Of a DNA stretch of 64,000 bases, positions 1 through 8,963 are shown one piece after another. The DNA comes from GCA-2746605 sp963710615 (lineage in GTDB: Bacteria; Bacteroidota; Ignavibacteria; Ignavibacteriales; Melioribacteraceae). The position numbers and the translations under genes were made by a program. How positions within the stretch are numbered: position 1 is the stretch's first letter; the number at the start of each line of letters is the position of its first letter. Where the stretch lies: NCBI GenBank assembly GCA_963710615.1, contig CAVQBF010000027.1, forward strand, positions 186,001 to 250,000. Reading direction: 5' to 3'. The notes under the pieces were generated by a model. It had not been told where the DNA came from and did no database searches. It was given only the letters and a program-made list of their open reading frames with translations.

Positions 1-398
1 GTGATCTTGTTGAAGTTAAAGACGGCTTTGCAAGAAATTTCCTTTTACCAAGACAAATTGCATATATTGCAACCAAGGGTAACATTAGAACTTTGGAAGA
101 AGAAAAACAACAAATAGCTAAAAAAGAAGTTAAAGAATTAGAAGCTGCAAAAGTACTAGCTGGCGAACTGGAAAATGTATCAATAACAATTCCTGTAAAA
201 GTTGGCGAAGAAGACAAAATATTTGGTTCAGTTACTAGCCAGATGATTTGCGATGCGCTAAAAGAAAAAAATTATAATATTGATAAAAGAAAAATTGATT
301 TAGAAGAACCTATTAAAGCTTTAGGGATTTATAGTGTCAATGTTAAATTACATCATGATATTAACGCGGTTGTAAAAACCTGGGTTGTTCGAGAATAG
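1..398 (+). CDS. rplI: 50S ribosomal protein L9, C-terminal part (5' end outside window)
   Basis: The reading frame is open from base 3 and ends with TAG at 396-398. The first visible residues (DLVEVKDGFARNFLLP) match the conserved N-domain/linker of bacterial L9, which binds 23S rRNA. They are followed by the charged connecting helix (LEEEKQQIAKKEVKELEAAK) and the C-terminal globular domain with the typical GSVTSQMI segment. About 131 residues are visible of a family that is usually about 150 residues long, so only the extreme N-terminus is missing. A TTG at 93 is internal and is not the start. The gene is normally last in an rpsF-ssb-rpsR-rplI operon, which would lie to the left of the window. 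Confidence 0.95.
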   Translation, partial: DLVEVKDGFARNFLLPRQIAYIATKGNIRTLEEEKQQIAKKEVKELEAAKVLAGELENVSITIPVKVGEEDKIFGSVTSQMICDALKEKNYNIDKRKIDLEEPIKALGIYSVNVKLHHDINAVVKTWVVRE

Positions 399-406
399 TT
401 TTTTTA

Positions 407-438
407 TAAATTGATTTGACTATTTTTAAATCAATTTA
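407..438. repeat. AT-rich perfect inverted repeat between rplI and secDF
   Basis: Arms TAAATTGATTT (407-417) and AAATCAATTTA (428-438) are perfectly complementary with a 10-base loop. The hairpin sits 9 bases after the rplI stop, where a terminator would be expected. There is no T-run after it on the plus strand, so intrinsic termination is uncertain; it could instead be a 3'-end stabiliser or an operator for secDF. Confidence 0.4.
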
Positions 439-493
439 AAAACTTTATCGAACTACACTAATAATAATTTAAAAACTAACTTCACTAAAATTT

Positions 494-3400
494 ATGAAAG
501 AGTTAAGATTTAGAATAATAATGATTGTGGCAGCAGTTGCATTAAGTGTATACTTGCTGTATCCAACATATCAAGATTACCAGAATAATAATGAAATATC
601 AGAAATAGTTGCACAATTACGAGACAGTATTACAACTGCTAATCCTAATTTGAGTGATGATGAAATCGAATCATTTCTTGAATTTAAAGAAGACAGTATA
701 AGAGTAGCTGACCCGGATATTAAAAAAGCAAGAGAGAAAAGAGTTAAACTCGGTCTTGATTTACAAGGTGGTATGTATCTTGTAATGGAGGTAAATACTG
801 CGAAACTTCTTGAAAGACTTGCAAAAGATCCTGATCAACAATTCAAAGATATTCTTAATGAAACTGTAAAAATTGCAAAAACTTCCGATGAAGATGTGGT
901 CACTATTTTAACATCTAAACTTGCAGAAAACGGAATAAGATTAAGCAGATATTTCGGTTCCATAAGAGAAGAAGATTCTGAAATTATTGAAGCACTTCAA
1001 GAACAAGAATCTGATGCTGTTACTAGAGCAATTGAAATTATTAGAAACAGAATTGATCAGTACGGAGTTTCAGAACCATCAATACAGAAGCAAGGTGCAA
1101 GAAGAATAATTGTAGAATTGCCCGGTATTGCAAAAAAAGAGGAAGCAAAAAATCTCCTCCAAGGACGTGCAATGCTTGAATTTAAATTAGTAAAAGATCC
1201 GGAATTTACATTCCCGATAATGAATAAGATTGATGAAATTCTTGCTGGAACAAGTGCAAAAGATACGACAGCAACTACTTTGGAAGATTCATTGCTTTCG
1301 TCTGAACCAACCGAAGAAGAGATAGCTAAAGATCACCCATTCTTTGCAGTGGCTAGATTACTTTCTCAAAACAGTGCCGATGCAGTTGTTAAGGAAAGTG
1401 AAAAAGAAATTTTAAATAATTATTTACGTAGACCCGAAGTTGCTAAAGTTATTCCTGATAATGTTGAATTCCTTTATTCTGCAAAACCGGATATTAGTCA
1501 AGATGGTATTGATTATTACAGGTTATATTTGGTTAATAAAGTTGCAGAATTAACAGGTGGTGTAATTGTTGATGCTCAGGCAAATATTAGCCCAACATCT
1601 ACAGAACCAATTGTAAACATGCAGATGAATGCAGAGGGATCACGAGAGTGGGCAAGAATCACTGGAGCAAATATCAACAAAAGAATTGCTATTGTTTTGG
1701 ATGGATTTGTTTATACTGCTCCAAATGTTATTGGTAAAATCCCTTCAGGAAGTTCACAAATTACCGGAATGGCAGATCTTGAAGAAGCTAAATTAATTGA
1801 AATTGTTCTCAAAGCGGGTGCTCTCCCAGCACCAGTTGATATCATTGAAGAAAGAACAGTTGGTCCTTCTTTAGGGCAAGATTCTATCAATCAAGGTTTC
1901 AATTCAACGTTATTTGGTTTTATCCTTGTTGCTATATTTATGCTTATTTATTATAGATTGGCAGGTTCTTTTGCGGATTTAGCATTATTGTTTACTCTAT
2001 TATTTATAATGGGTATTCTCGCCGCATTTAATGCAACCCTTACATTGCCTGGTATTGCAGGTATCATTTTAACAATTGGTATGGCAGTGGATGCTAATGT
2101 TCTCATATTTGAAAGAATTCGAGAAGAAATGGCGACAGGGAAAACAGTTAAAGCTGCTGTCGAGGGCGGTTATTCAAATTCATATTCAGCGATATTCGAT
2201 TCAAATATTACATCATTCTTTACAGCAATTATCTTATATCAGTTTGGAAGCGGGCCTATACAAGGATTTGCATTAACCTTAATGATTGGTATTCTTGCAA
2301 GTTTATTCAGTGCTTTGATTATTACCAAAGTATTATTTGAGTTTATGATTGCTAAAGGTTATAAAATTGATATTGGGAGCAGATCAAGAGTATTTGACAA
2401 ATTGAATTTTGACTTCCTTGGTAAACGAAAAATTGCATATATGATTTCTGGAACACTTCTTTTAATTGGGGTTCTAAGTTTAGTTTTCAGAGGTCTCGAA
2501 TTGGGAACTGATTTTAAGGGCGGATCTGAGATTGCCCTTCAGTTTAATGAACCAATTGATATCACTGAGGTGAGAGATGAACTTGGTGTTATCGGTCTTG
2601 GAAGTGTTGAGGTTAAAACATTTGGAGACGATTCTGGTATTTTAATTAGAACAGATTTGCAAGAAATACCCACTAATGTATTACCAAATGTGATTAGTAC
2701 TATTAATGGACTTATTGAAAAGCATTCACCAGGAACCACACCAGTTATTACAGATTCGAGCGGAAGTTCTCTCACTATGCAATTCCCCACTCCAGAAATT
2801 ACGAACATGCTCTCAAAACAATTATTTAATGACGGATTCCAAGTCACTAAAGTTTCGCCAGAACCGGACAATGTAAAATTGCTTTTTAACTTGACTATTG
2901 CCGATTGGATAAAAGAGAATCTTATTGAGCAGCATTCAGATAATCCATTTGTAGTTCTCAAGGAAGAAAAAGTAGGGCCAAAAATTGGCGATGAATTAAA
3001 ACAAGATGCAATAATTGCTGTTATTTTCTCTTTAATTGTTATTTTAATTTATCTGGGATTTAGATTTAAGTTTGGGTTTGCACTTGGGGCTGTGGTTGCA
3101 CTATTTCATGATGTTATTATTACCCTTGGAGTCTTTTCCCTACTCTACGGATCAGTTCCAATGCTGAACCTTGAAATTACAATTAGTATTGTAGCTGCCT
3201 TCTTAACATTAGTAGGATATTCTATTAACGATACTGTTGTGGTTTTTGATAGAATTAGAGAAGATATCAAAATTCATAAAACAGCTGATATTGAAGGAAT
3301 CATGAATAAAGCTATCAATAAAACTATGAGAAGAACCATAATTACAAGTTTAACCACATTAATGGTTGTAACAGTTTTGTTATTATTCGGTGGTGAAGTA

Positions 3401-3523
3401 CTTAGAGGATTCGCCTTTACATTATTCTTTGGTATAATAGTTGGTACATATTCCTCCATTTTTGTGGCAAGTCCTTTCGTCTTGGAATATGCAAAAAAAC
3501 GTGGCGAAAGAATACAGTTTTAA
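494..3523 (+). CDS. secDF: Fused protein translocase subunit SecDF
   Basis: The protein has 1009 residues and joins SecD and SecF in one chain, as is common in Bacteroidetes-group bacteria. It uses the proton-motive force to help SecYEG release proteins on the periplasmic side. The SecD half has an N-terminal membrane helix (about residues 5-25), the signature GLDLQGGMYL around Asp89, a large periplasmic P1 region, and a membrane block carrying DANVLIFERIREE (Asp533). The SecF half starts near residue 650, with GTDFKGG (Asp673) and NDTVVVFDRIRED (Asp913) in its membrane block. Both intramembrane Asp-containing motifs needed for proton coupling are therefore present. The ATG at 494 opens directly into the first membrane helix; no strong Shine-Dalgarno site is visible. 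The gene stands alone and is followed by a terminator. Confidence 0.97.
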   Translation: MKELRFRIIMIVAAVALSVYLLYPTYQDYQNNNEISEIVAQLRDSITTANPNLSDDEIESFLEFKEDSIRVADPDIKKAREKRVKLGLDLQGGMYLVMEVNTAKLLERLAKDPDQQFKDILNETVKIAKTSDEDVVTILTSKLAENGIRLSRYFGSIREEDSEIIEALQEQESDAVTRAIEIIRNRIDQYGVSEPSIQKQGARRIIVELPGIAKKEEAKNLLQGRAMLEFKLVKDPEFTFPIMNKIDEILAGTSAKDTTATTLEDSLLSSEPTEEEIAKDHPFFAVARLLSQNSADAVVKESEKEILNNYLRRPEVAKVIPDNVEFLYSAKPDISQDGIDYYRLYLVNKVAELTGGVIVDAQANISPTSTEPIVNMQMNAEGSREWARITGANINKRIAIVLDGFVYTAPNVIGKIPSGSSQITGMADLEEAKLIEIVLKAGALPAPVDIIEERTVGPSLGQDSINQGFNSTLFGFILVAIFMLIYYRLAGSFADLALLFTLLFIMGILAAFNATLTLPGIAGIILTIGMAVDANVLIFERIREEMATGKTVKAAVEGGYSNSYSAIFDSNITSFFTAIILYQFGSGPIQGFALTLMIGILASLFSALIITKVLFEFMIAKGYKIDIGSRSRVFDKLNFDFLGKRKIAYMISGTLLLIGVLSLVFRGLELGTDFKGGSEIALQFNEPIDITEVRDELGVIGLGSVEVKTFGDDSGILIRTDLQEIPTNVLPNVISTINGLIEKHSPGTTPVITDSSGSSLTMQFPTPEITNMLSKQLFNDGFQVTKVSPEPDNVKLLFNLTIADWIKENLIEQHSDNPFVVLKEEKVGPKIGDELKQDAIIAVIFSLIVILIYLGFRFKFGFALGAVVALFHDVIITLGVFSLLYGSVPMLNLEITISIVAAFLTLVGYSINDTVVVFDRIREDIKIHKTADIEGIMNKAINKTMRRTIITSLTTLMVVTVLLLFGGEVLRGFAFTLFFGIIVGTYSSIFVASPFVLEYAKKRGERIQF

Positions 3524-3546
3524 TTACTGACTTAAAATAAATTACA

Positions 3547-3579
3547 GAAAAGCCATCTAATTTTGGGTGGCTTTTTTTA
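3547..3579 (+). terminator. Rho-independent terminator of secDF
   Basis: A stem formed by GCCATCT and GGGTGGC (with G-T pairs), flanked by A-run and T-run, is followed by seven T residues at 3572-3578. It lies 23 bases after the secDF stop. Confidence 0.85.
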
Positions 3580-3903
3580 TGTCTAATCTTGAACCCTTTT
3601 TTCGAGATCTGTTATTTTAAAATAAAAGGTTTATTCTAACTTTGAACCAAAATCATAGTTATTATTAAAGCACCAAATTACAATATGTGTTTAGACAGAT
3701 AAGTAGTGTAAATTTGAAGAAAGGAAAAATTTGTTTTTATTCTCATTTTGCTGTTGGTATTTGCAGATTGAAAGTAAATCATAAATTTGTATTAAATAAA
3801 ATTGACAGATTAGGTTTGTAGTAAAAACAATATTGAATTTTAAGAAGAGATTAAGTTAGCATTAAATACAACTTTAAAAATTAGTGCAGTGAGAATCTCC
3901 GTT
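3580..3903. other. Non-coding stretch between convergent genes
   Basis: About 320 AT-rich bases separate the secDF terminator from the 3' end of the minus-strand phosphatase gene. I found no ORF longer than a dozen or so codons, no tRNA-like fold, no repeat array and no convincing second hairpin. It looks like plain 3'-flanking sequence. Confidence 0.6.
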
Positions 3904-6468
3904 TTATAATACCTTCATAACAACTAATGTCACATCATCAGAAGGTTCTTTTAATCCTCTGAATTTATCAATTGATTTAATAGTTGCATGTACTATTTCA
4001 GAGGAAGAATTGTTAGAATTACGTTTAATCACTTCAATTAATTCATCATATCCAAACAGATCATTATTATCATTCATTGCTTCATTCACACCATCTGAAG
4101 AAAATACAAAAATATCTTTAGGGGAAAGAGGAATTTCAATTTCTTCTAAAGATTCCTCAAATATCAAACCATTCTCAAGTCCAACTCCAATTCCATTAGG
4201 TTTAATAAATTGGATAACACCATTGTTAAACTTTATGATTGGTGTGTGGCCGGCTCTGCAGAGTTTCATACTTCTTTTGCCAACATCAATGAAAGCTATA
4301 TTCATTGTTATAAAAGATTGTTTCGAAATTTTCCCAAAGATCTTTTTATTAACTTCCACTAAAACTTCTTTTGGAGATTTAGTTTCATTACTAAATAGTT
4401 GAATCATTGTTTGGATCTTGGACATATAAAAAGATGCAGATAGTCCTTTCCCAGAGACATCACCGACTACAACAAACATTTGTGTATCAGAAATTTTTAT
4501 CAAATCATAATAATCTCCACCAACTTGCATAGCAGGGATCATTTTACCAGCAGTATCTAAATTTTTAATTTCGGGTACTTCATTTGGCAGCAATCCTTCT
4601 TGAATTTTTCTAGCAACATCCAGTTCCCTTTCCAACTTAATCTTTTTAGCTTCTTCTTCGTATAACCTTGCATTTTCAATGGAAATAGCCGTTTGATTTG
4701 AAGCAGCTATAAGTAATTCAATATCCTTACCTGCAAATTGTGCTCCGGAATACTTTAAACCAAATAATAGCAAGCCAATAACTTTTTGCTTTATAATCAG
4801 AGGAATAACTGTATAAATTCCTTCCTCTTCCAAATCCTTAAATGCGCATGGAAATACATTAGGAAATTCCAAAAGATCAAAAGAATTAGGGTGTTTTAAT
4901 TCTAGTTTTTCAGCTACTCGTTTAGATATGATGTTATCATTATTAGGGAATTTAAGCTCTTTATTCTTAAAGCCATCTTCTCTCCTCAAAATAAATTCGT
5001 TATTGTTTTCATCTTTAAGGGCAATTCCAAACTTATCTACTTTAAGTGAATCTACAAATGTTTCTTGTACAGTATCAAGTATATTATCTAGACCAACAAT
5101 AGTTGATATTTCATTACTAAATTTTATAAGTACTTTCTGATAAGCAAATTGCTCAGGATAAAAGTACTTAGTTATTATATTCTGAAATTTATCTTTTGTT
5201 GACTGAAAAATGAAAGCAAAAACTATAAATATTCCGGCAGCAACTACTCCTTGGTAATCATTAGTTAAAGCTTCACTTATAGTTTGCCCAAGGAAATATA
5301 TTAATAGAAAATACAGGCCTGCAAGTAAAAATGTAGCCGTTCCATACATAATAGTATTTTTGAGAACATCGCTTACATCTAACAAAGAATATCTAAAAAT
5401 TGAATAACCAAAACATAGCGGAAGTAGAATTACCAAAAATATTGGTAAAAAATATTCGGGATGATTAAATATAGAATCAGCTAAAACATTTGCAAAGGTG
5501 GTAATATAAATAAGAGAAACAATTCCAATTATATATCCAAGAAGTACAACAAAGATGGCCATTCTCTCATTTGGATCCCTTAGTTTGGTATAGCTTTTTA
5601 TTAGAGAAATTAAACCTATTATGAGAGCAATAAATATTAAAATATTAATAGTCCGTAAAATTCCATAATTTACAGTAATATTAATATATCCACCGTTATA
5701 AACTGGCAAGTAAATGTAAATCACTCTTAAAATCAAAATTATTATAAAAAGTAAAGTCGGGGTTAGCAGTAATATTTTAGATGTATATTTTTTATCTATA
5801 ATTTTTGTCCTTAAGGGGAATACCCAGAAAAAGTAGACAATTATAAATGGCAAATAGATTCCTCCAAAAGTCCAAGAAAAATCCCCAAATAGCATTAATA
5901 TGGGATATTTATATATTGGATTTAAAATTTGGTTACCAGAAAACATGGCCCCTGAAGTGAATAAAACAAATAAAGCACCAATCCTATAAAATAAAATCTG
6001 GGGGTAACCAAAAGGTTTTGATGACAATACAACAAAGCCTACTGCAAGCCACAAAAGTCCAAGTAAAGAAAATGCCAGATTAGGAAACTCAATAAGTTTT
6101 TTAACTTTAATTGTAGTATCAAACACTTCCCCATTTCTTGAAACTGTGAAAACAAGTGAATCACCAGCTTCTTTTCTATCAGCTAAGTAAGAGGCATGGG
6201 CGGTGTTTCTTAATCTTTTACCATCAATTTTTAAAAAATCATCACCATCCCGTATTCCAGCATTCCATGTTAGTCCATCTACTTTTACTAAATCAAAATA
6301 TATTCTAACACTATCTTTGCCTAATTTTTCTTGTTTCCATAAGCATTCATCATTTGTGCGAGAAGTGATATTTACTATAAAATAAATATTAGTCAGTCCA
6401 ACTATCGTTAACAGTAAAGTGACTGGCAGAATTATTTTTTTTCTATATTTTAAAATTAATTTGTTCAC
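3904..6468 (-). CDS. Membrane PDZ-GAF-SpoIIE (RsbU-type) serine phosphatase
   Basis: This 854-residue protein starts with a membrane helix (about 12-33). A PDZ-like, probably periplasmic domain follows (about 45-125; AGIRDGDDFLKIDGK resembles the PDZ core), then a block of about seven to eight membrane helices (about 130-420), a GAF domain (about 440-600) and a C-terminal SpoIIE/PP2C phosphatase domain (about 625-854). The phosphatase keeps its metal-binding motifs: GGDYYD near 650, GDVSGKG, SSDGVNEA and the final SDDVT. By family analogy it dephosphorylates a phosphorylated STAS-domain antagonist in response to signals read by the PDZ, membrane or GAF modules. It is the last gene of a minus-strand partner-switching operon, 7 bases after the preceding gene. 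The ligand is unknown. Confidence 0.88.
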   Translation of the reverse strand: MNKLILKYRKKIILPVTLLLTIVGLTNIYFIVNITSRTNDECLWKQEKLGKDSVRIYFDLVKVDGLTWNAGIRDGDDFLKIDGKRLRNTAHASYLADRKEAGDSLVFTVSRNGEVFDTTIKVKKLIEFPNLAFSLLGLLWLAVGFVVLSSKPFGYPQILFYRIGALFVLFTSGAMFSGNQILNPIYKYPILMLFGDFSWTFGGIYLPFIIVYFFWVFPLRTKIIDKKYTSKILLLTPTLLFIIILILRVIYIYLPVYNGGYINITVNYGILRTINILIFIALIIGLISLIKSYTKLRDPNERMAIFVVLLGYIIGIVSLIYITTFANVLADSIFNHPEYFLPIFLVILLPLCFGYSIFRYSLLDVSDVLKNTIMYGTATFLLAGLYFLLIYFLGQTISEALTNDYQGVVAAGIFIVFAFIFQSTKDKFQNIITKYFYPEQFAYQKVLIKFSNEISTIVGLDNILDTVQETFVDSLKVDKFGIALKDENNNEFILRREDGFKNKELKFPNNDNIISKRVAEKLELKHPNSFDLLEFPNVFPCAFKDLEEEGIYTVIPLIIKQKVIGLLLFGLKYSGAQFAGKDIELLIAASNQTAISIENARLYEEEAKKIKLERELDVARKIQEGLLPNEVPEIKNLDTAGKMIPAMQVGGDYYDLIKISDTQMFVVVGDVSGKGLSASFYMSKIQTMIQLFSNETKSPKEVLVEVNKKIFGKISKQSFITMNIAFIDVGKRSMKLCRAGHTPIIKFNNGVIQFIKPNGIGVGLENGLIFEESLEEIEIPLSPKDIFVFSSDGVNEAMNDNNDLFGYDELIEVIKRNSNNSSSEIVHATIKSIDKFRGLKEPSDDVTLVVMKVL

Positions 6469-6475
6469 AATATTC

Positions 6476-8153
6476 TCAATTAATTTTCAGTACCAAACCT
6501 GTAATATCATCTGATTGCTCAGTACCAGCTGAATGCTTATACACATCCTGTAAAATTTTATCTAAAATAACATCGGCATTATTATTTGAGATATCTAAGC
6601 AAAGTTCTTCTAAACGTTCATCGGTATACTCTTCTTTTTCATTGTTCATAGCCTCAGTTACACCATCAGTAAATAAAATTAATGTATCTTTTGGTTTCAT
6701 TTTTATAACTTCATAATCATAAGGTATTACCGTCTTTAATACACCTAAAATCATTCCTCCTTTTTTAAGCTTCGTAATACTGCCATCTCTTATTAGAAGA
6801 GGTGGGTTGTGACCCATATTAACATATGTAAATTCTTGAGTTTCTATATTCAATATTCCCCAAAAAAAAGTAATAAAACTTCCATTTGTTGTATTCTCTG
6901 AGACCAAATCATTCAAAAAATTAGACGCTTCTTCCAGTTTATAGTTCTGTTTATAGATAGATTTTAGGAAAGCCTGCAAATTTGCCATCAATAACGAAGC
7001 TTGAATTCCCTTACCTGAAACATCAGCAATTGCAATTAACAATCTATTTTCATCTAATTGTCACAAAATCGTAATAATCACCACCAACTAATTTCGCGGT
7101 TTTATTTATAGCTGCAATTTGGTAATGATCGGATTTTGGTAATTTTGATGGTAGTAAATTTTGTTGTATACTTCTCGCAAGCTCAAGATCTTTCTCCATC
7201 TTCTGCTTTTCGATTGTTTCTTCAAACAATCTACTATTTTCTATAGAAATAATAGCAAAGCTCACGACTGAAGAAATATATTCAATATCAGATTTAGAAT
7301 AATCTTGTTTTGTAATTCTAGGCCCAAGAAAAAGCAATCCTTTCCTTTCTTTCTTAATCATCATGGGCACAACTAATGCAATTCCAATATCAAAACATGC
7401 TTTACAAAACTCTGATTTTTCATCCACCTTAATTGGTTCTGTAATTTCAGTTATTCCTTCTTTGTCCAGAACACTGTAAAGACGATTTTTTTCGTATTTT
7501 GTCTCAAGTATTTCAGAGGATTGACCATCAAAAATTACAATTGCGTATTTGGATATTAACATTTGTGCACTTACAGAATAAACCAATAATTTTGATACTC
7601 TTTCAATGTTGAGAATACTACTAAACTCTTTACCAAGATCAAAAATGGAATTAAGTTGATTTATCTTAGAATCTAATTCCTTATTTAGGTTTGAAAGTTT
7701 ATTGAAACTTTGGGCATTCATAATGGTGGTACTGCCAATTTTGAGAATAGTTGATAAAAATAACTTATCTTCAATTGTATAGTCTTCTTTGGTAATTTTT
7801 TTTCCCAAAATAAAATAACCTAACAATTGGTCTGACGAAATTATCTCTTCAGTAATCCCAAAATTATTGCTTGAACTAAAGTCTTTTAAGTTAGTTAGTG
7901 TATTTCCCCGCTTTTTCTTGTTTGGAAAATTCTTTAATATTTCTTCTGAAACACCTTTTGATAGAGCTATCTCAATTTCATCATCATCATTAAATAATGC
8001 AATAATTCCCCTGGTAACAGCAAGTTTACCAAAACATGTAAGCAGTAAATTATTGAGTGCAAAGTCTAAATTTAGATTAGAATTAATATTATTTGAAAAA
8101 TCTACTAGTGCCGATAAATTGCGGTGAGCATTATTACTATCAGGTAATTGCAT
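6476..8153 (-). pseudogene. GAF-GAF-SpoIIE phosphatase interrupted by a +1 frameshift
   Basis: Two adjacent ORFs make one protein of about 558 residues. The first (8153 to 7050) has two GAF-like domains (about 10-150 and 175-320) separated by a coiled coil, then the start of a SpoIIE phosphatase domain ending at GGDYYDFVTI, after which it runs into TGA. The second (7042 to 6476) resumes exactly there with IAIADVSGKG and ends with SDDITGLVLKIN. Removing one A at about 7055 restores VTIDENRLLIAIADVSGKG, which matches the paralogue at 8964-11051 (KIDESRLGIVIADVSGKG). The TTG at 7040-7042 lies inside the domain and is not a credible start. No membrane segment is seen, so this would be a soluble sensor phosphatase. 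As written the gene is broken; a sequencing or assembly indel is at least as likely as real decay. It lies 5 bases after the RsbW-like gene. Confidence 0.85.
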
Positions 8154-8158
8154 AAAAA

Positions 8159-8593
8159 TTACCTTAAATATTTAATAAGTGTAACTTTGTTTCTATTTGA
8201 AGGTGTTTGAGAGTATTTAACTTCATCCATTAATTTTTTCATCAAAAATATACCAAGTCCTCCAACTCTTTTTTCATCATAATACTTTTGAAGGTCAGGT
8301 ACTGGAACCTTACTTGAATTAAAATGTACCCCTTCATCGGTTATTGAGATGCGTAATTTTTTGTTAGAATAAGATGCATTAATATTAATTTTACCTACTT
8401 TAGAATATTTATATGCATGTTTTATTATATTAGTACATGCTTCATCGGTAGCCAATGCTATTTTATTTGTAGATGAATCATCAAAACCAGCTTGTGAAGA
8501 AAGCAACTTAATGAAATCTCTTATTCTTGAAAGATTATTTGTTGTGCTTTTTACACTCAATCGTTTTTTAATATTTTTAGAAGTTTTAGTCAA
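8159..8593 (-). CDS. RsbW/SpoIIAB-type serine kinase (anti-sigma factor family)
   Basis: This 144-residue protein is a stand-alone GHKL ATPase domain of the RsbW family. The N-box is seen in DEACTNIIKHAYK, the G1 box in TDEGVHF and the G2 box in RVGGLGIFLMKKLMDE. Proteins of this family phosphorylate a STAS antagonist and bind either that antagonist or a target such as a sigma factor. It lies 6 bases downstream of the STAS gene and 5 bases upstream of a SpoIIE phosphatase gene, the arrangement expected for a partner switch. No SigB-type sigma factor is encoded beside it, so the final target is open; it may be the ECF sigma factor upstream or a non-sigma protein. Confidence 0.88.
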   Translation of the reverse strand: MTKTSKNIKKRLSVKSTTNNLSRIRDFIKLLSSQAGFDDSSTNKIALATDEACTNIIKHAYKYSKVGKININASYSNKKLRISITDEGVHFNSSKVPVPDLQKYYDEKRVGGLGIFLMKKLMDEVKYSQTPSNRNKVTLIKYLR

Positions 8594-8599
8594 TGTAAT

Positions 8600-8950
8600 T
8601 TAGCCGAGGTTGTATTTGTCGATAGCTTCTTTTTCTTCTTTATAAAATTCGTAAAGCAGCGGAAACCCTAATAGATCAAAAATATTGTAAACATCTTCCT
8701 TAAGACCACAGAATTTGATGTCTCCTTTATTTTCTCTCATTGTTTCCACATAAGCCATAAATACACCCAATCCAGCGCTGCTGATATACTTTAGATCGCT
8801 AAAGTTCACAACAACCTTATATTGCTTGTCATTAATAAGTCCGTTAAAAGCATTTTCCAGATCGGGCGCAGTATGCGCATCTAAATACCCTTTGACATTC
8901 AAAACACTTACGGACCCGACTCCATGTCTTCCAACATCGAAATCTGCCAT
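8600..8950 (-). CDS. STAS-domain anti-sigma factor antagonist (RsbV/SpoIIAA type)
   Basis: This 116-residue protein is a single STAS domain. The conserved loop after strand three reads YISSAGLGVF; by alignment with SpoIIAA (DSSGLG) the phosphoacceptor would be Ser58. In its unphosphorylated form such a protein captures the RsbW-type kinase, whose gene follows 6 bases downstream. The C-terminus (about 100-116, EFYKEEKEAIDKYNLG) is somewhat longer and more charged than in minimal antagonists. It is 13 bases downstream of the first phosphatase gene, so the two are almost certainly co-transcribed. Confidence 0.9.
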   Translation of the reverse strand: MADFDVGRHGVGSVSVLNVKGYLDAHTAPDLENAFNGLINDKQYKVVVNFSDLKYISSAGLGVFMAYVETMRENKGDIKFCGLKEDVYNIFDLLGFPLLYEFYKEEKEAIDKYNLG

Positions 8951-8963
8951 TAAATTTCTCCCC

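Noticed and set aside
407..438. Hairpin as a rho-independent terminator of rplI
   Set aside because: The repeat is perfect but AT-only in most of the stem and no T-run follows, so I list it only as an inverted repeat.
2539..2961. Minus-strand ORF of 140 codons inside secDF
   Set aside because: It lies wholly within a conserved SecF/SecD coding region, has no recognisable family and no start signal; it is a shadow frame.
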